Below, piece by piece: positions 36,201-45,966 of a stretch of DNA of 64,000 bases; the stretch's first letter is position 1; each line of letters starts with the position of its first letter. The position numbers and the translations under genes were made by a program. The notes under the pieces are model-generated. The model saw nothing but the letters and a program-made list of their open reading frames with translations. It had not been told where the DNA came from and ran no database searches. Origin of the DNA: Mytilus galloprovincialis (lineage: Eukaryota > Mollusca > Bivalvia > Mytilida > Mytilidae); assembly GCF_965363235.1 (NCBI RefSeq), contig NC_134839.1, forward strand, positions 96,243,743 through 96,307,742. Reading direction: 5' to 3'.

Positions 36201-39200
36201 TGAAAGATATCTTTTTCTATGCATTCAAAAACATCAGAAGAGAGTTCTTGGGTATATTTAGACGTAACAGGGGGGTTGTACAGTACACAAATAAATAGGT
36301 CACTTTTAAATCCAAAAAAGGATTTTTCTAATTTAATCCATTGATAATCTGGATTACTGTTAATCAATATTTTGACATGAGGTTTAACGTGACTTTTCTG
36401 TAGAATTGCTATACCCCCAAAATGACGGTTATTATTTGATAATTTTCTACATATTGGATGATAATGAAATTTGCCAATATTGTGTATTTGGGAATTATAT
36501 CCCACATGAGTTTCGACTAAAAAAACAATGTCGTAATTCTCTATATGTTTCAGAAAAAGGGGATCCTCTGCTTTATTCATGCCCTTTGAAAATAAGCCAC
36601 CTATATTCCAATAACCAAATTTTACAGATGATTGGTTTGATTTTGGCATTTTGGTTGATACAATTAAATCTGGTATAAATAATAGAATAGATTTTCTATC
36701 TATAAAAAAAAAAAAATAATAAAAATTTGTCTCTAAATAAAAGGAAGAGACAACAAGGAAAATATTCAGAAATGTAAATATTTGAAATAAGTAGATTTAT
36801 TTAGAGGATAGTTTTTACAATGGTTTTCTAAATACAATTAGTCTATGATATAATGACAGATAATTTCTTTTCTATGTATCCTCTTTTAACTGAATAACTA
36901 TTAAACTGATTTGGGTTGAATAACCTGATATCCTGGGTTAATTCATGATCAAAAGTATGATTCAAATGTGAAAACTAAAAATAAAAATGAATAAAATAAA
37001 ATAAAAAAGGCGAACTTTTATACCTAGCAGAGGTTACATATTTATGACCATGTAATAGTGTGACTTCTTCACATAATGGCTGTTTCATTTGAAAAATCTA
37101 TTCAAATGAGAATATGAATTTATCAGCCCAAAAAAAAAGAAGAAATATATAAAGTTGTACATGTATATATAAATTATATGTAAATGACTTTAAACATGTT
37201 AAAGGAAGTCAACATAATGATATGGTAATATGTATAATATTAAAAAGCAAGTTATTCATGATGACCTCTGCCACGTCCACGTCCACGTCCTCTTGTGTTG
37301 CGCGATTTGGATCTACCTCTTGAATTTGGCATGGGAATGTTTAAGGCAGTGTGTATTCCACGCTTTAAGTTTGCCGATAGCTGAGACACGCCAGAGTCAG
37401 AGAGATGAAATTTATCTTGACTTAGTAGCTCTGCAATTGGGTTTCCATTTCGCAACATATTGCCATGATCAACAAGTAGAACATCTTTATTGTCATCATA
37501 TATTTGTTTCAACAAGGCATTTATGATTTGTCCATTTGTGTTAAAAATTACACTGTCGAGTCGAGGAGTAGTAAGAGAGATGATGCAACCACTATTTTGC
37601 CATTTTTGAAGTGCAAGCTTGACAATATCTTGTATTTCTTCTACACATTGCTGTGGTGATTTTATTTTCAAATCATTCGTCAGGGAATGAAACACTACTA
37701 GATTTGGAATTATATCCGATATCTCCAAAATAGCTTGTTTAGTTTCTTCTAAATTGAAAGCAGTAACCTTATTGGTTGTAAATGATGGCGATAGCTTCTC
37801 TGCATTGATACGTTTGGTATTGGATGTACCAATTAAAATAATTGTTGGTTTGTTATCAATGTCAAGTTTAGATTTGTCAATATATTTCGTGTCTGCATTA
37901 ACAAGATGAAAATCTTCAAATCGAGAAATCATTTGGGAGCGGAGAGAGATATTTTCTTCTTGTAATTTCTCCAAGTGTTGAGTATGTCGTTTTAGAGTAT
38001 CAGTTAGTTTGTCAATTTCTTCATTTTTGGTTTGTAGGCTTACCGATAGAAAGTCGATCTCAGAGTTTGAAGTAGTTAATACCTTTTTCATTTCTGCTCT
38101 AGTCTCCTCCAGTATTTGATTGTGACATTTCATTTGATCTTCATGTTGAGCTTTAATTAACATAATATTGCTTTGCTCGTGTTTTAATTTAACTTCCAAA
38201 GTCTGTTTTTCTGTTTGTACGGTTTTATATTTTAATTGTAATGTTGATATCTCATTGTCGTCTTTTCTACCTTTTCCCAAGACTAGAACATCATCATTGC
38301 ATTGTTTAACAGCAGTTAATACTTTGCTGAAGTTTTCATTGTGACTGTGTTCTATTTTAGCCAGCGTGTCAACTAAATTTAATTCAAGCCTTTGAAAATC
38401 ATCTTTTTGAGGTTGATCTTCTTGTACTAGTACTGATTTTAACCCAGTCTGGGAGTCAGGTAATACACAAGTGACCTTGTCAACAGGGCATAATTCATTA
38501 ATGTGTGTATTGTTATTGTCATCATGACATTCGTGTGAAATACATGTATTAGTAGGACTGGTTTGTGATATGTTTGTAAGAACTTTATCAAGAATATCTT
38601 TCAGAATTGGAAAATGAATATCCACAAACTCATAATAATGACTGCCTTGTACTCTTATTGTTCCTGTTGTGACAAAAAATGTAATATTAAATTGAAGTTC
38701 CCCCTTTTTTAATACTTCAATCATCACAGAATTTCCACTGTTGCTTCGGTTTTCCCATATTTTGGGTTCGTCATACCATTCAATATCATAATCAGGTTCC
38801 TTTCCAAGATTGTCATAATAGTAAATATCTAGTGTTTTTATCCATGGTTGGATTCTGTCAAGGTTTGTGTAGAATGTGATGATTTTAGCATGTTCATCAT
38901 ACAAGTTTGGGTCAATTTGCTCGAAAAGGCTTAATTTTGCTTTACCAGTCCTCTTGTTTTGCTTTGATGGGAGAGATGAAAGAGGATAGTCATTAATGGT
39001 TTTGTACATCGATAGGTCAATTTTCAATTTGCCTAAATCTACCATGATGACCGGCTTGTAGTCAACACGTGTTTATATAGTTATATGTGCACACACGTAA
39101 ATCAGCGTAAATAAATGTTTGTAAATATAATTGATCGATCGGAAGTTATCTTAGTGTTTCTTCCTCTCTGATATAAATATTTGGTGTATTTTAAATGATG

Positions 39201-42200
39201 GAAACTGTTAAAAAACCCAGGATTCTCAGAATATTTTACCAGTGAATTTTTCCACCAACCGCCATTAATCAGGGGCGATAATCGGGTTGCACTAATGACA
39301 ATATTCTATTGGTGATTGGATATTGTAATTCACTACTGTATGACATTCTATTGGTGAAGGGATATATTGACTTCATACTGAAGGTGTGCCTATATTGGCA
39401 GAAAATATACAGATACAGAATACAGATTGCCCGGATAGTGACAGGACGGTTGACCGGACGAGATATAAATAGTTATAACTATTTTGTTATTCGGTAGATT
39501 TGTTTAATATTTGTAGACCTTAAAGATATTAACATTTTTTTTATGAAAATCAAATAAAAAAAGTGAAAAATAATATTTTTGAGTAAATAAAGTTGACCGG
39601 ACGGTATTCACACTCGCCGTTATACACTATACATATACTAATCAACAAAAGAAACGATACAAGTCTTTTTTTCAAATTTAAGATAAAGATTTCCGTTTAT
39701 AGGACCAATATAGAAGGTAGTAATACTTAATCATTATGGAAATATAAATCCGTTTAAAAAAAATATTTTTTTGCTTTCGTGATGTTTTTTGACGATTTTT
39801 TTTGTTTTTTACAAAATTTACATAAAACGACAATTTGAAAAACAGAAGTTTCAACTAATGATGCCAACCTCTCATTTAAAGGTAAAGACAATGTTTGCCA
39901 TCAATTTGTTTTTAAAAATCATACAGTTTCTTCGTTTATTTGTTTACCAAAGTTCGGCCCCACGAGAAATCGTTAAAATGTATACATTATCAACTGATTT
40001 ACCATAGACAGTATGTGTAAAGTGATATTCAAAAAGCGGTCACAATCTTAAAACTAATCCGAAATGTTCCAAATTTACTGTGTGTTGTTTTCATATCCAA
40101 AGCATTGATTTGAGACAAAAATAAAATTTTTTTTGCATTTTTTGAGATTTCAAAAAAACACTTTTTTTCCCAAAAATTTGAAAAAACAATATTTCAACCC
40201 ATTAGTTACAACATGAACCACAACTTGATTAGCATATTGAATATTTTTAAACAAAGTTGAAATTTTATTTAGTACTTAGAAAATTACGTGTCGATTTTTT
40301 ATTCAACTTTCCGCAAAACTTATTTGCACCCTATAGTCGTTTACAGGGAATTTAGATACTTTCCGACAAGTTTTGATTTTCATTATCACATGTGCATACA
40401 TTGCAAATGAAAGCTTTTTAAAATAGTGTATTTCATTTTGTTTTATATTTAATACTTTTTGATAAATTTTATTTCAAAGTCGTGTATCGTTTCTTTTGTT
40501 GACTAGTATATATTCAACTCCTCGACAACATGTGTTAATATCTCTTTTGTTTTACAATATTTGTCCAAGAAATTCAGGAACCTGTGCGATTTATAAATAA
40601 ATTATACGAAAATATAAATTTATAGTAAAAAAAAATGTTTTTTTCTGCTGAAAAAGTTGACCGGACGGTATTCACGTTCGCCGATATATGCTTTAAATAT
40701 ATTGAAATGATCAATACAAGTGTTAATATCTTTTTTGTTTTACAATATTCGTCCATGAAATTCAGGAATCTATGAGATTAATAAATATAACATACGAAAA
40801 TATAAACTTCATGATAAACAAAAATGTTTTTCTTCAAAATAAAGTTGACCGGACTGAATTCACATTTGTCGATGTATGCCGTTTAACGATCTTTCACAGA
40901 GACATATGATACAAGAGATTCGCAACTCTAATAGAGTCTATAGCTCTCTGGTTTTAAGTATATTAACGGGATCGACACAAGTGTTAAAAACTCTTTTTTT
41001 CATTAAGCCCAGAAATCTTGTCAAGTTTTGCTTTCTTCACGCCGGAAGGTGGACTGTCAGTAAGAAGTATCTGAGGATCTTGACTGCCATTATCAGCATA
41101 CCTCAATCTTAGTAGATTTCGGTGTTGATACAGCCTTCTGTTTTGAAGGTGTTTTTAACTTTGCTGGTGTTTTCAACTTGGTTGATGTCTTTAACTTGAC
41201 TGGTGTTTTGAGTGTTTTTGGAAACTGAGGTTCCAAGGGAAAGGACACTCAAATAATTGTGCCTCCTAAGAGTCCGAGAAACTATTGGGGTGCACGTTTT
41301 TATGTATTTTTTTACAGAGCTTCTGGGGGTCTTGAACGGCAGCCAGACCCCTCACCTTATGGCGAATATATTTTGCCTAACTTTTAAAAGAACCTATAGT
41401 TAAGCCCCTGGATACAGTAGAAACGAATTCTATAGTAATCAAACTTCGAATGCTTTCGAAGAGAAACTGAAAGACTATAAAGTGATTTTTTTATGACTGA
41501 ATTAAAATATAGTGACAGACTAGTTAGTGACATTGCAGTATTACACTAAAGGAACTTTGTGTTCGATGTCCGTGTAAGGTTACTCCATATTATGTTCCTT
41601 TATTTTCTATTATAAAGGACTCTGAACACGACTTAATACAAGTTTACTCCTTCAATGTTAAAGGTCATATTGCAATACATTAATTGTTCTTGATTAGATA
41701 CCAGGAAATTGGTGGTCTCACTTTAATTTAATCCATGTCAGCTATCTAGTTTTATCGGAGAAAGTCAGTTTTGCATGTTTTGTATTCTTTTCAATTCACT
41801 GTAATCTTTGATTGGATTCTAATTGCCAACTGATTAAATAAGTTAATTCAATTACAGGTATTTGATGTCTAAGGTGTGAAAACGTAAATGACATGATTAT
41901 TGGCTTGATTGGTGATAACGACAGGTGGCAAAATTAGATAGTAATCTAATTAAATAATAAATATTTTAAATATCAGGTCCTTTAGTGTGCTGGTGAACTT
42001 ACTCAAGTCAACATGTTGAGCTCAAAGTTTTTATTATAAAGTATATATTTTTGTATAATATATTTAATAATCTCACAGATTCCTTAATTTCATCAAGCAT
42101 GGAGAGATATTTAACATGTGTCGATCAGCTCAATATATTTAAAGCATCAATATCATCAAATGTGAATTCCGTCCGGTCAACTTATTTTGAGGAAAAACAT

Positions 42201-43895
42201 TTTTTTTTTACTATAAAAAATATATATTCGTATAACATATTTATAAATCTCCAAAATTCCTTAATTTCATTGACAAATATGGAAAAATAAAAGAGATATT
42301 AACACTTGTTGTCGATCATTTCAAAATATTTAAAGCATATATATCGGCGAATGTGAATTCCGTCCGGTCAACTTTTTTTGAAGAAAAACATTCTTATTTA
42401 CTATAAAAATTATATTTTCATATCAAGTACTTATTGATCTCGTAGATTTCTTAGTTTCGTGTAAAAATATTGAAAAACAAATAAGATGTTAACACTTTTT
42501 TTTTATAAGTTCAATATAATTAATGCGTACATCGTCGAATGTGAACACCGTCCGGTCAACTTTTTTTGGCAGAAAAACATTTTTGTTTATCATGAAGTTT
42601 GTATTTTCGTATGTTATATTTATTAATCTCATAGATTCCTGAATTTCATGGACGAATATTGTAAAACAAAAAAGATATTAACACTTGTGTTGATCATTTC
42701 AATATATTTAAAGCATATATCGGCGAACGTGAATACCGTCCGGTCAACTTTTTCAGCAGAAAAAAACATTTTTTTTACTATAAATTTATATTGTCGTATC
42801 CAATATTCATTATTCTCACAGATTCCTGAATTTTATGGAGAAATATTGTAAAACAAAAGAGATATTAACACTTGTTGTCGAGGAGTTGAATATATGTATA
42901 GCGTATAACGGCGAGTGTGAATACCGTCCGGTCAACTTTATTTACTCAAAAATATTATTTTTCACTTTTTTAATTTGATTTTCATAAAAAATATTTGAAT
43001 ATCTTTAAGGTCTACAAATATTAAACAAATCTACCGAAGAACAAAAAAGTTATGACTATTTATATCTCGTCCGGTCAACCGTCCTGTCACTATCCGGGCA
43101 ATCGTCCTGTCATTAGTGCTTCCCGCGATAATCATATAAGAAATATAAAGTAAGAAAAACATGGAATTCTACTATTGACTGTTTTGGCCATTTGAATGTA
43201 TTAATGCAAACATAATGTTGTTCTAAATTCATAAGATCAAAATTCTCATTAACAACAAAATTTATCATTATTTGGTAGCAAAATTTAACAAGAATTTTCT
43301 GTAAGTGGTTTTCAGAAAAAAAATATGAAAAACTAAACTCTAAGGGGACTGCTTGATTTTAACCAGACTGCGAAACTAACATTCCATTTTTTTAATTGCA
43401 TTATTGCTTTAAAGAACAATTTACATAGGAAAGAAGTGATGTATATGGCAATAATCATTTTTTTTTAATTTCTGGATTAATTTTTCTATACATAATTAAT
43501 ACATGCATATAAATAGTTTAATACCTAGAGGAATCCAAAAGATCATTTCCTTCTGAAGTGCAGAAGAAGGCTTCTGGATGAGCAAATATTAGGTTACAAT
43601 TGGATATATCTGAAGTATCTATATCACACTTAAGATCTTGGATATTTTCCTCATTCCCTGCAGTCAACAGTCTTCCCTGTGGAATAAAGGAGCAGTTAAA
43701 CTATGTAAAACTACCTGCCAAGAATTATAAGATACTGAAACAGAAGAAATTAAATATAGCCAACAATCAAGTGTCATGATTTATGAATCTAGATTTTATC
43801 AAATTTTATGCCTCATTCAATGAATCAGAAACTACTTCTTGACAAAACCAAATACTTTTGAACATACATGTACATGTACCTGTAAGATTTAGACC

Positions 43896-43957
<62 letters not shown>

Positions 43958-45387
43958 CCTATAGTTGACAACTTGATATATTAAGTACAGTATCTGAGTA
44001 AAAAAAAACTTCAAATTAACAGGTGAGCCATGCATGAGCAGGTAACTGGTACCAGACAGACATGAATATCTTAAAGTCTTCAAATATCAGTTAACTTTTC
44101 TTTGGTATGTTAGTAAAACTGTTTCGTCCCGGCCAAGGATACTCATCAGGTGACTTAAGGCTACCACTACAGTCATCTGTTACATGTAACTAATTATAAT
44201 AAATAAATGGTAAATCACAAATGGGATTAGTCAGTGATCATCTCTTTGCACTCATATTCTTAAATATTTCACTTAGTGATCTTTAAGTCCTGAAAAAAAA
44301 TACTGATTTTGACATGCATGTGTAAAGAGGGGGAATCGGAGGGGTCTTGATCCCAAATTCTAGGCTATAAATTATGAAATCCTCTATCCCAAATCCTGGG
44401 CTTAAAAATATGAAATCCTCAATCCCGAAAGTGTCAATTTCGAAATCTTGAGCTGAAAAAAAACATGATCCCCAAGTCCTGAAAAAGACCAACCCTCTAT
44501 CTGAGATTACTATAACACAGTGTTATAGTAATCTCAGCCTCTATAAACATCTTATAAATAACCTGGTATTTGAATAAAAATGTCATGCTTCAGTAATTCA
44601 TGTAATGTACCCTACCCACAAAAGGCGGACCCAGCCACCCTAACATAAAAAAAAATCCGCATATATGACAAAGCAAAAAAATGGCCTCATGACTACAGGC
44701 ACTTGTTTTTGTGCCTGTTGTTTCTGTCATATAATATCTATAAATTTTATCAACTGTTTAATTCATGTAATATTGTAATATTACAAAAACTATGTAAATT
44801 TATCAAAGTTATAAATGTGAAAGTCAGTCCTCCAAGTTAATTTCATTGTATTGTTCACACACTATTATTGAATTTACTATCCCACATTGACAGAAACAAG
44901 TGCCTGTGCTCATGACCAATTAAGACTACCCCGGCGCATATTTTGTTTTGTTTTGTGGCGCCGTGTACCCAAGCAACTGATCAAAGTATCTAAGAATAAA
45001 AGTAGATTTTTACCCTAGTATTTAATATACAACATTTCAGTGCTGAGTTTTCAATTGTTTAACTTGCTCTTCTTGGATGACACTGAGAGGTGAAAAAACA
45101 ATCACAGTGCCGTCCAAGATTAGCGGGGCCAGTTGGCATATGAGGCTCTTTCCGTAACCAGTTGGCAAAATCGCTACTGTTTCAAGTGTTCCTTTTGTGA
45201 TTTCGTCCAACACTTCTATTTGTTTCAGTTTCAGAATTATATTAGGATGACCAAGTCCAAGGCGTCTGAGCGGTATTTCGTAATCCGCCATTTTTACAAA
45301 TAGCCTTTTCACCTCCTTAAGTCCTTCCGCTTGGCCGCCATGAGGAAATTTCCTCATGGAGTCAGCCAATCGTATGGCAGAGGTCAT
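30225..45387 (-). CDS. RecQ-like SF2 DNA helicase, four exons
   Basis: Minus-strand join of 45,064-45,387, 43,525-43,676, 32,348-32,404 and 30,225-31,044, about 450 residues. Exon 1 has the RecQ Q-like motif (LKLKQIEVLDEI), Walker A (ILPTGYGKS) and motif Ia (VFSPLSV). Exon 2 has IFAHPEAF. Exon 3 has the DECH box (VKAIFIDECHKVADW). Exon 4 has GLSATVTK, VFCTSVVGMEFN, arginine-finger motif YVQEIGRADR and a Cys-rich zinc-binding tail (CCYNC-x3-C-x-C). It should be an ATP-dependent 3'-5' DNA helicase; RecQ relatives unwind forks and recombination intermediates. Phases agree at the exon 2-3 and 3-4 joins. Exon 1 is uncertain at both ends: the start may be 45,411, 45,387 or 45,291; the donor CAA/GTTAAA at 45,064 keeps the frame but leaves the protein 10-12 residues short of relatives, whereas reading on meets TGA at 45,037-45,039. 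The copy may be disabled. It lies wholly inside the 17.3-kb element. Confidence 0.75.
31381..31438 (-). tRNA. tRNA-like 58-base fold (pseudogene or organelle-type fragment)
   Basis: On the minus strand this folds with a 7-bp acceptor stem (GTCTGTA/TGCGGAC, two G-T pairs), a 5-bp anticodon stem (ATACA/TGTAT) with a 6-base loop CTTTGC, and a perfect 5-bp T stem (GTTGG/CCAAC) with loop TTCAATT. The D arm is only 11 bases without a good stem and there is no variable loop. It sits in the helicase intron 31,045-32,347. It may be a tRNA remnant, a mitochondrial tRNA-like insertion or the head of a SINE. No A box is convincing. Confidence 0.3.
33125..36649 (-). CDS. LINE ORF2: endonuclease and reverse transcriptase
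   Basis: A 1,012-residue frame (36,649-33,611), then one in-frame TGA (33,611-33,613) and a further 160 or so open codons in the same frame to 33,125. The apurinic-type endonuclease is at residues 1-280: GYWNIGG, FLVETH, LCGDFNARIG near residue 159, and a final SDCHC where relatives have SDH. The reverse transcriptase at about 490-850 has FKSNDTSDPNNYRGI, GFTRKARTADH, FVDFQKAFDTV, GVKQGDNLSPNLF and YADDIVLL at about residue 757. After the TGA comes a C-x2-C-x9-H-x4-C zinc-knuckle-like motif. One stop separates this copy from a complete ORF2, so it is either just inactivated or read through. Confidence 0.88.
37252..39045 (-). CDS. LINE ORF1: coiled coil plus SGNH esterase
   Basis: An intact 597-residue frame on the minus strand, ending about 600 bases before ORF2. 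Residues 1-150 are unrecognised. About 200-370 form a coiled coil (LQLKYKTVQTEKQTLEVKLK and following heptads). Residues 400-570 are an SGNH-hydrolase (esterase) domain, with block I IILIGTSNTKRI (Ser in GTSN), a TND block and the DKFH block with catalytic Asp and His near residue 545. The C-terminus is a basic run of RG repeats. Such ORF1 proteins bind the element's RNA and are typical of CR1/L2-type LINEs. Confidence 0.85.
   Translation of the reverse strand: MVDLGKLKIDLSMYKTINDYPLSSLPSKQNKRTGKAKLSLFEQIDPNLYDEHAKIITFYTNLDRIQPWIKTLDIYYYDNLGKEPDYDIEWYDEPKIWENRSNSGNSVMIEVLKKGELQFNITFFVTTGTIRVQGSHYYEFVDIHFPILKDILDKVLTNISQTSPTNTCISHECHDDNNNTHINELCPVDKVTCVLPDSQTGLKSVLVQEDQPQKDDFQRLELNLVDTLAKIEHSHNENFSKVLTAVKQCNDDVLVLGKGRKDDNEISTLQLKYKTVQTEKQTLEVKLKHEQSNIMLIKAQHEDQMKCHNQILEETRAEMKKVLTTSNSEIDFLSVSLQTKNEEIDKLTDTLKRHTQHLEKLQEENISLRSQMISRFEDFHLVNADTKYIDKSKLDIDNKPTIILIGTSNTKRINAEKLSPSFTTNKVTAFNLEETKQAILEISDIIPNLVVFHSLTNDLKIKSPQQCVEEIQDIVKLALQKWQNSGCIISLTTPRLDSVIFNTNGQIINALLKQIYDDNKDVLLVDHGNMLRNGNPIAELLSQDKFHLSDSGVSQLSANLKRGIHTALNIPMPNSRGRSKSRNTRGRGRGRGRGHHE
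39284..43124. mobile_element. Mutator-like fold-back element with 190-bp tandem units in its arms
   Basis: 3,841 bp. The ends are inverted GGGTTGCACTAATGACA and GGGAAGCACTAATGACA, and the flanks are a perfect 9-bp duplication GCGATAATC (39,275-39,283 and 43,125-43,133). Each arm is a row of diverged units of about 190 bases, each containing GTTGACCGGACGG, a TTCACATTCGCCGATATATG stretch and an ACACTTGTG..TTAATATCT stretch. The motif occurs four times in the left arm and six times, inverted, in the right arm. The 1.2-kb centre (about 40,870-42,050) has no recognisable transposase. The 9-bp duplication, terminal G run and long inverted arms fit a MULE. It lies in the helicase intron next to the LINE. 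Confidence 0.8.
39637..40507. mobile_element. 871-bp inverted-end insertion nested in the fold-back arm
   Basis: The right arm of the host element reads ACGCTATACATATATTCAAC without a break. The left arm is interrupted after ACATAT by 871 bp whose ends are perfect inverted TCAACAAAAGAAACGATAC, preceded by ACTA(A/G). Flanks are consistent with a TA or ATAT target duplication, as in Tc1/mariner-type miniature elements. The interior is AT-rich with no transposase. The intact copy in the other arm serves as an in-sequence empty site. Confidence 0.8.
43899..43956. repeat. (TA)n microsatellite
   Basis: About 29 uninterrupted TA dinucleotides in the helicase intron between exons 1 and 2. Confidence 0.95.
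44300..44495. repeat. Word repeat D, AATCC(C)GAAATCC type, diverged copy
   Basis: Iterations of ATCCCAAAT / TCCCGAAAG / AAATCCT words, starting near AAGAGGGGGAATCGGAGGGG and ending AAGACCAACCCTCT, so the edges are roughly inverted. The family matches 57,165-57,375. It lies in the helicase gene's first intron. Confidence 0.55.
44501..44537. repeat. Perfect 37-bp palindrome
   Basis: CTGAGATTACTATAACAC, a single A, then the exact complement: 18-bp arms with no mismatch. It abuts the end of word repeat D. Confidence 0.9.
44690..44925. repeat. Inverted pair with CAGGCACTTG arms
   Basis: CATGACTACAGGCACTTG at the left and AAGTGCCTGTGCTCATG at the right, with CTGTCA also mirrored just inside. The left arm itself holds a small hairpin (CAGGCAC/GTGCCTG). 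It shares arms with the inverted repeat at 13,370-13,457. Confidence 0.55.
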
Positions 45388-45965
45388 ATTAAGTGTAGTA
45401 TTGCGGAGCATGTAAGGAACGGATATGATCTCTGCGCCGGAGATTGGGGAACTTTTCTTATATAATTTATGTGAAAATGACAATGAGAATGATGGTCGTA
45501 GTGTGAACGTAGTCAGGTCGTAAGAAGAGCGTGATGAGGACGGCATGGCGTGCTAGAATCGTACTATGGTTGTGAACAGCGTGGTATAGTCGTAGTGGAA
45601 GCGTAGTTTGGTCGCGGTGAGAACGTGATGGTCGTAGTGAGGTCGTAAAAACGTCGCTGTGAGATCGAAGCGCAGTCTCTCCGAATAGAATCACGCTTTC
45701 GCTACGCTCTCGCTACGATGGTGCAGCGACTTTTGCGATTTTGTGCGCTCTCACTACGCTTCTACTGCGACCTGACTTCGCCACGACCGCACCACGATAG
45801 TTTTGAACATGTTCAAAGTTGGCCACGCTCATCACGATCTTGAAGACCTCACCACGACCGTGATACGACCTTACTGCGATATACACGATCCGATCGTACT
45901 ACGATCATTAAAATTAGCATTTTTTTCACAGATCGTAGTGCGATCGTGGCCTAGTGGGACTGCGG
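45384..45965 (-). promoter_or_regulatory. Right inverted arm of the helicase element, holding the helicase 5' region
   Basis: The word-iterated arm runs from the terminal CAGTCCCAC (complement, at 45,950-45,963) to about 45,480, and includes the palindromic core GTTTTGAACATGTTCAAAG at 45,809-45,827. Element A has almost the same core at about 3738-3756. The last 100 bases lead directly into the helicase frame, so transcription of the helicase must start in or next to this arm. No clear TATA box stands out apart from TTATATAA near 45,460. Confidence 0.6.
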
Positions 45966-45966
45966 T

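Larger units (their letters stand above)
32409..39270 (-). mobile_element. Esterase-type (CR1-like) LINE, nearly full length
   Basis: A two-ORF LINE in the same orientation as the helicase gene, inserted in its third intron as numbered along the locus (between the HPEA and DECH exons). The 3' end is a short tandem of TATCT (32,409-32,436) after GCCCTTTGGGGCCCATAATT. The 3' untranslated region holds a roughly 130-base imperfect duplication around CACCAGGGGACGAT (32,780-32,970). The 5' end lies between 39,046 and 39,275 and is not exactly placed. Long intact frames indicate a young copy. An SGNH esterase in ORF1 and an APE-type endonuclease plus RT in ORF2 place it in the CR1/L2-like part of the LINE tree. 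Confidence 0.8.
28668..45965. mobile_element. 17.3-kb inverted-repeat element carrying a RecQ-like helicase gene
   Basis: Both edges are inverted copies: the left edge (from 28,668) AGCCCCAGTCCCAC and the complement of the right edge ACCGCAGTCCCAC, followed by AG-R-CCA-Y-GATCGCAC-Y-ACG on each side. Each edge continues into an arm of iterated CTACGACC / CACGTTCTCACC words (28,668-28,985 and 45,480-45,965). Further in, a 65-base block next to the helicase start (45,384-45,446) recurs inverted at 29,493-29,558. The flanks are the two halves of one reverse-transcriptase frame, so the whole interval behaves as one insertion; the flanking bases fit a TTA/ATTA-type target duplication. Without the later LINE and fold-back insertions it would be about 6.6 kb with one gene. 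No transposase is seen. A helicase-encoding lineage of the Academ superfamily is known, but I cannot assign this element to it. Confidence 0.7.

Noticed and set aside
43898-44083. Minus frame ending in a run of Ile-Tyr
   Set aside because: Produced by the TA microsatellite.
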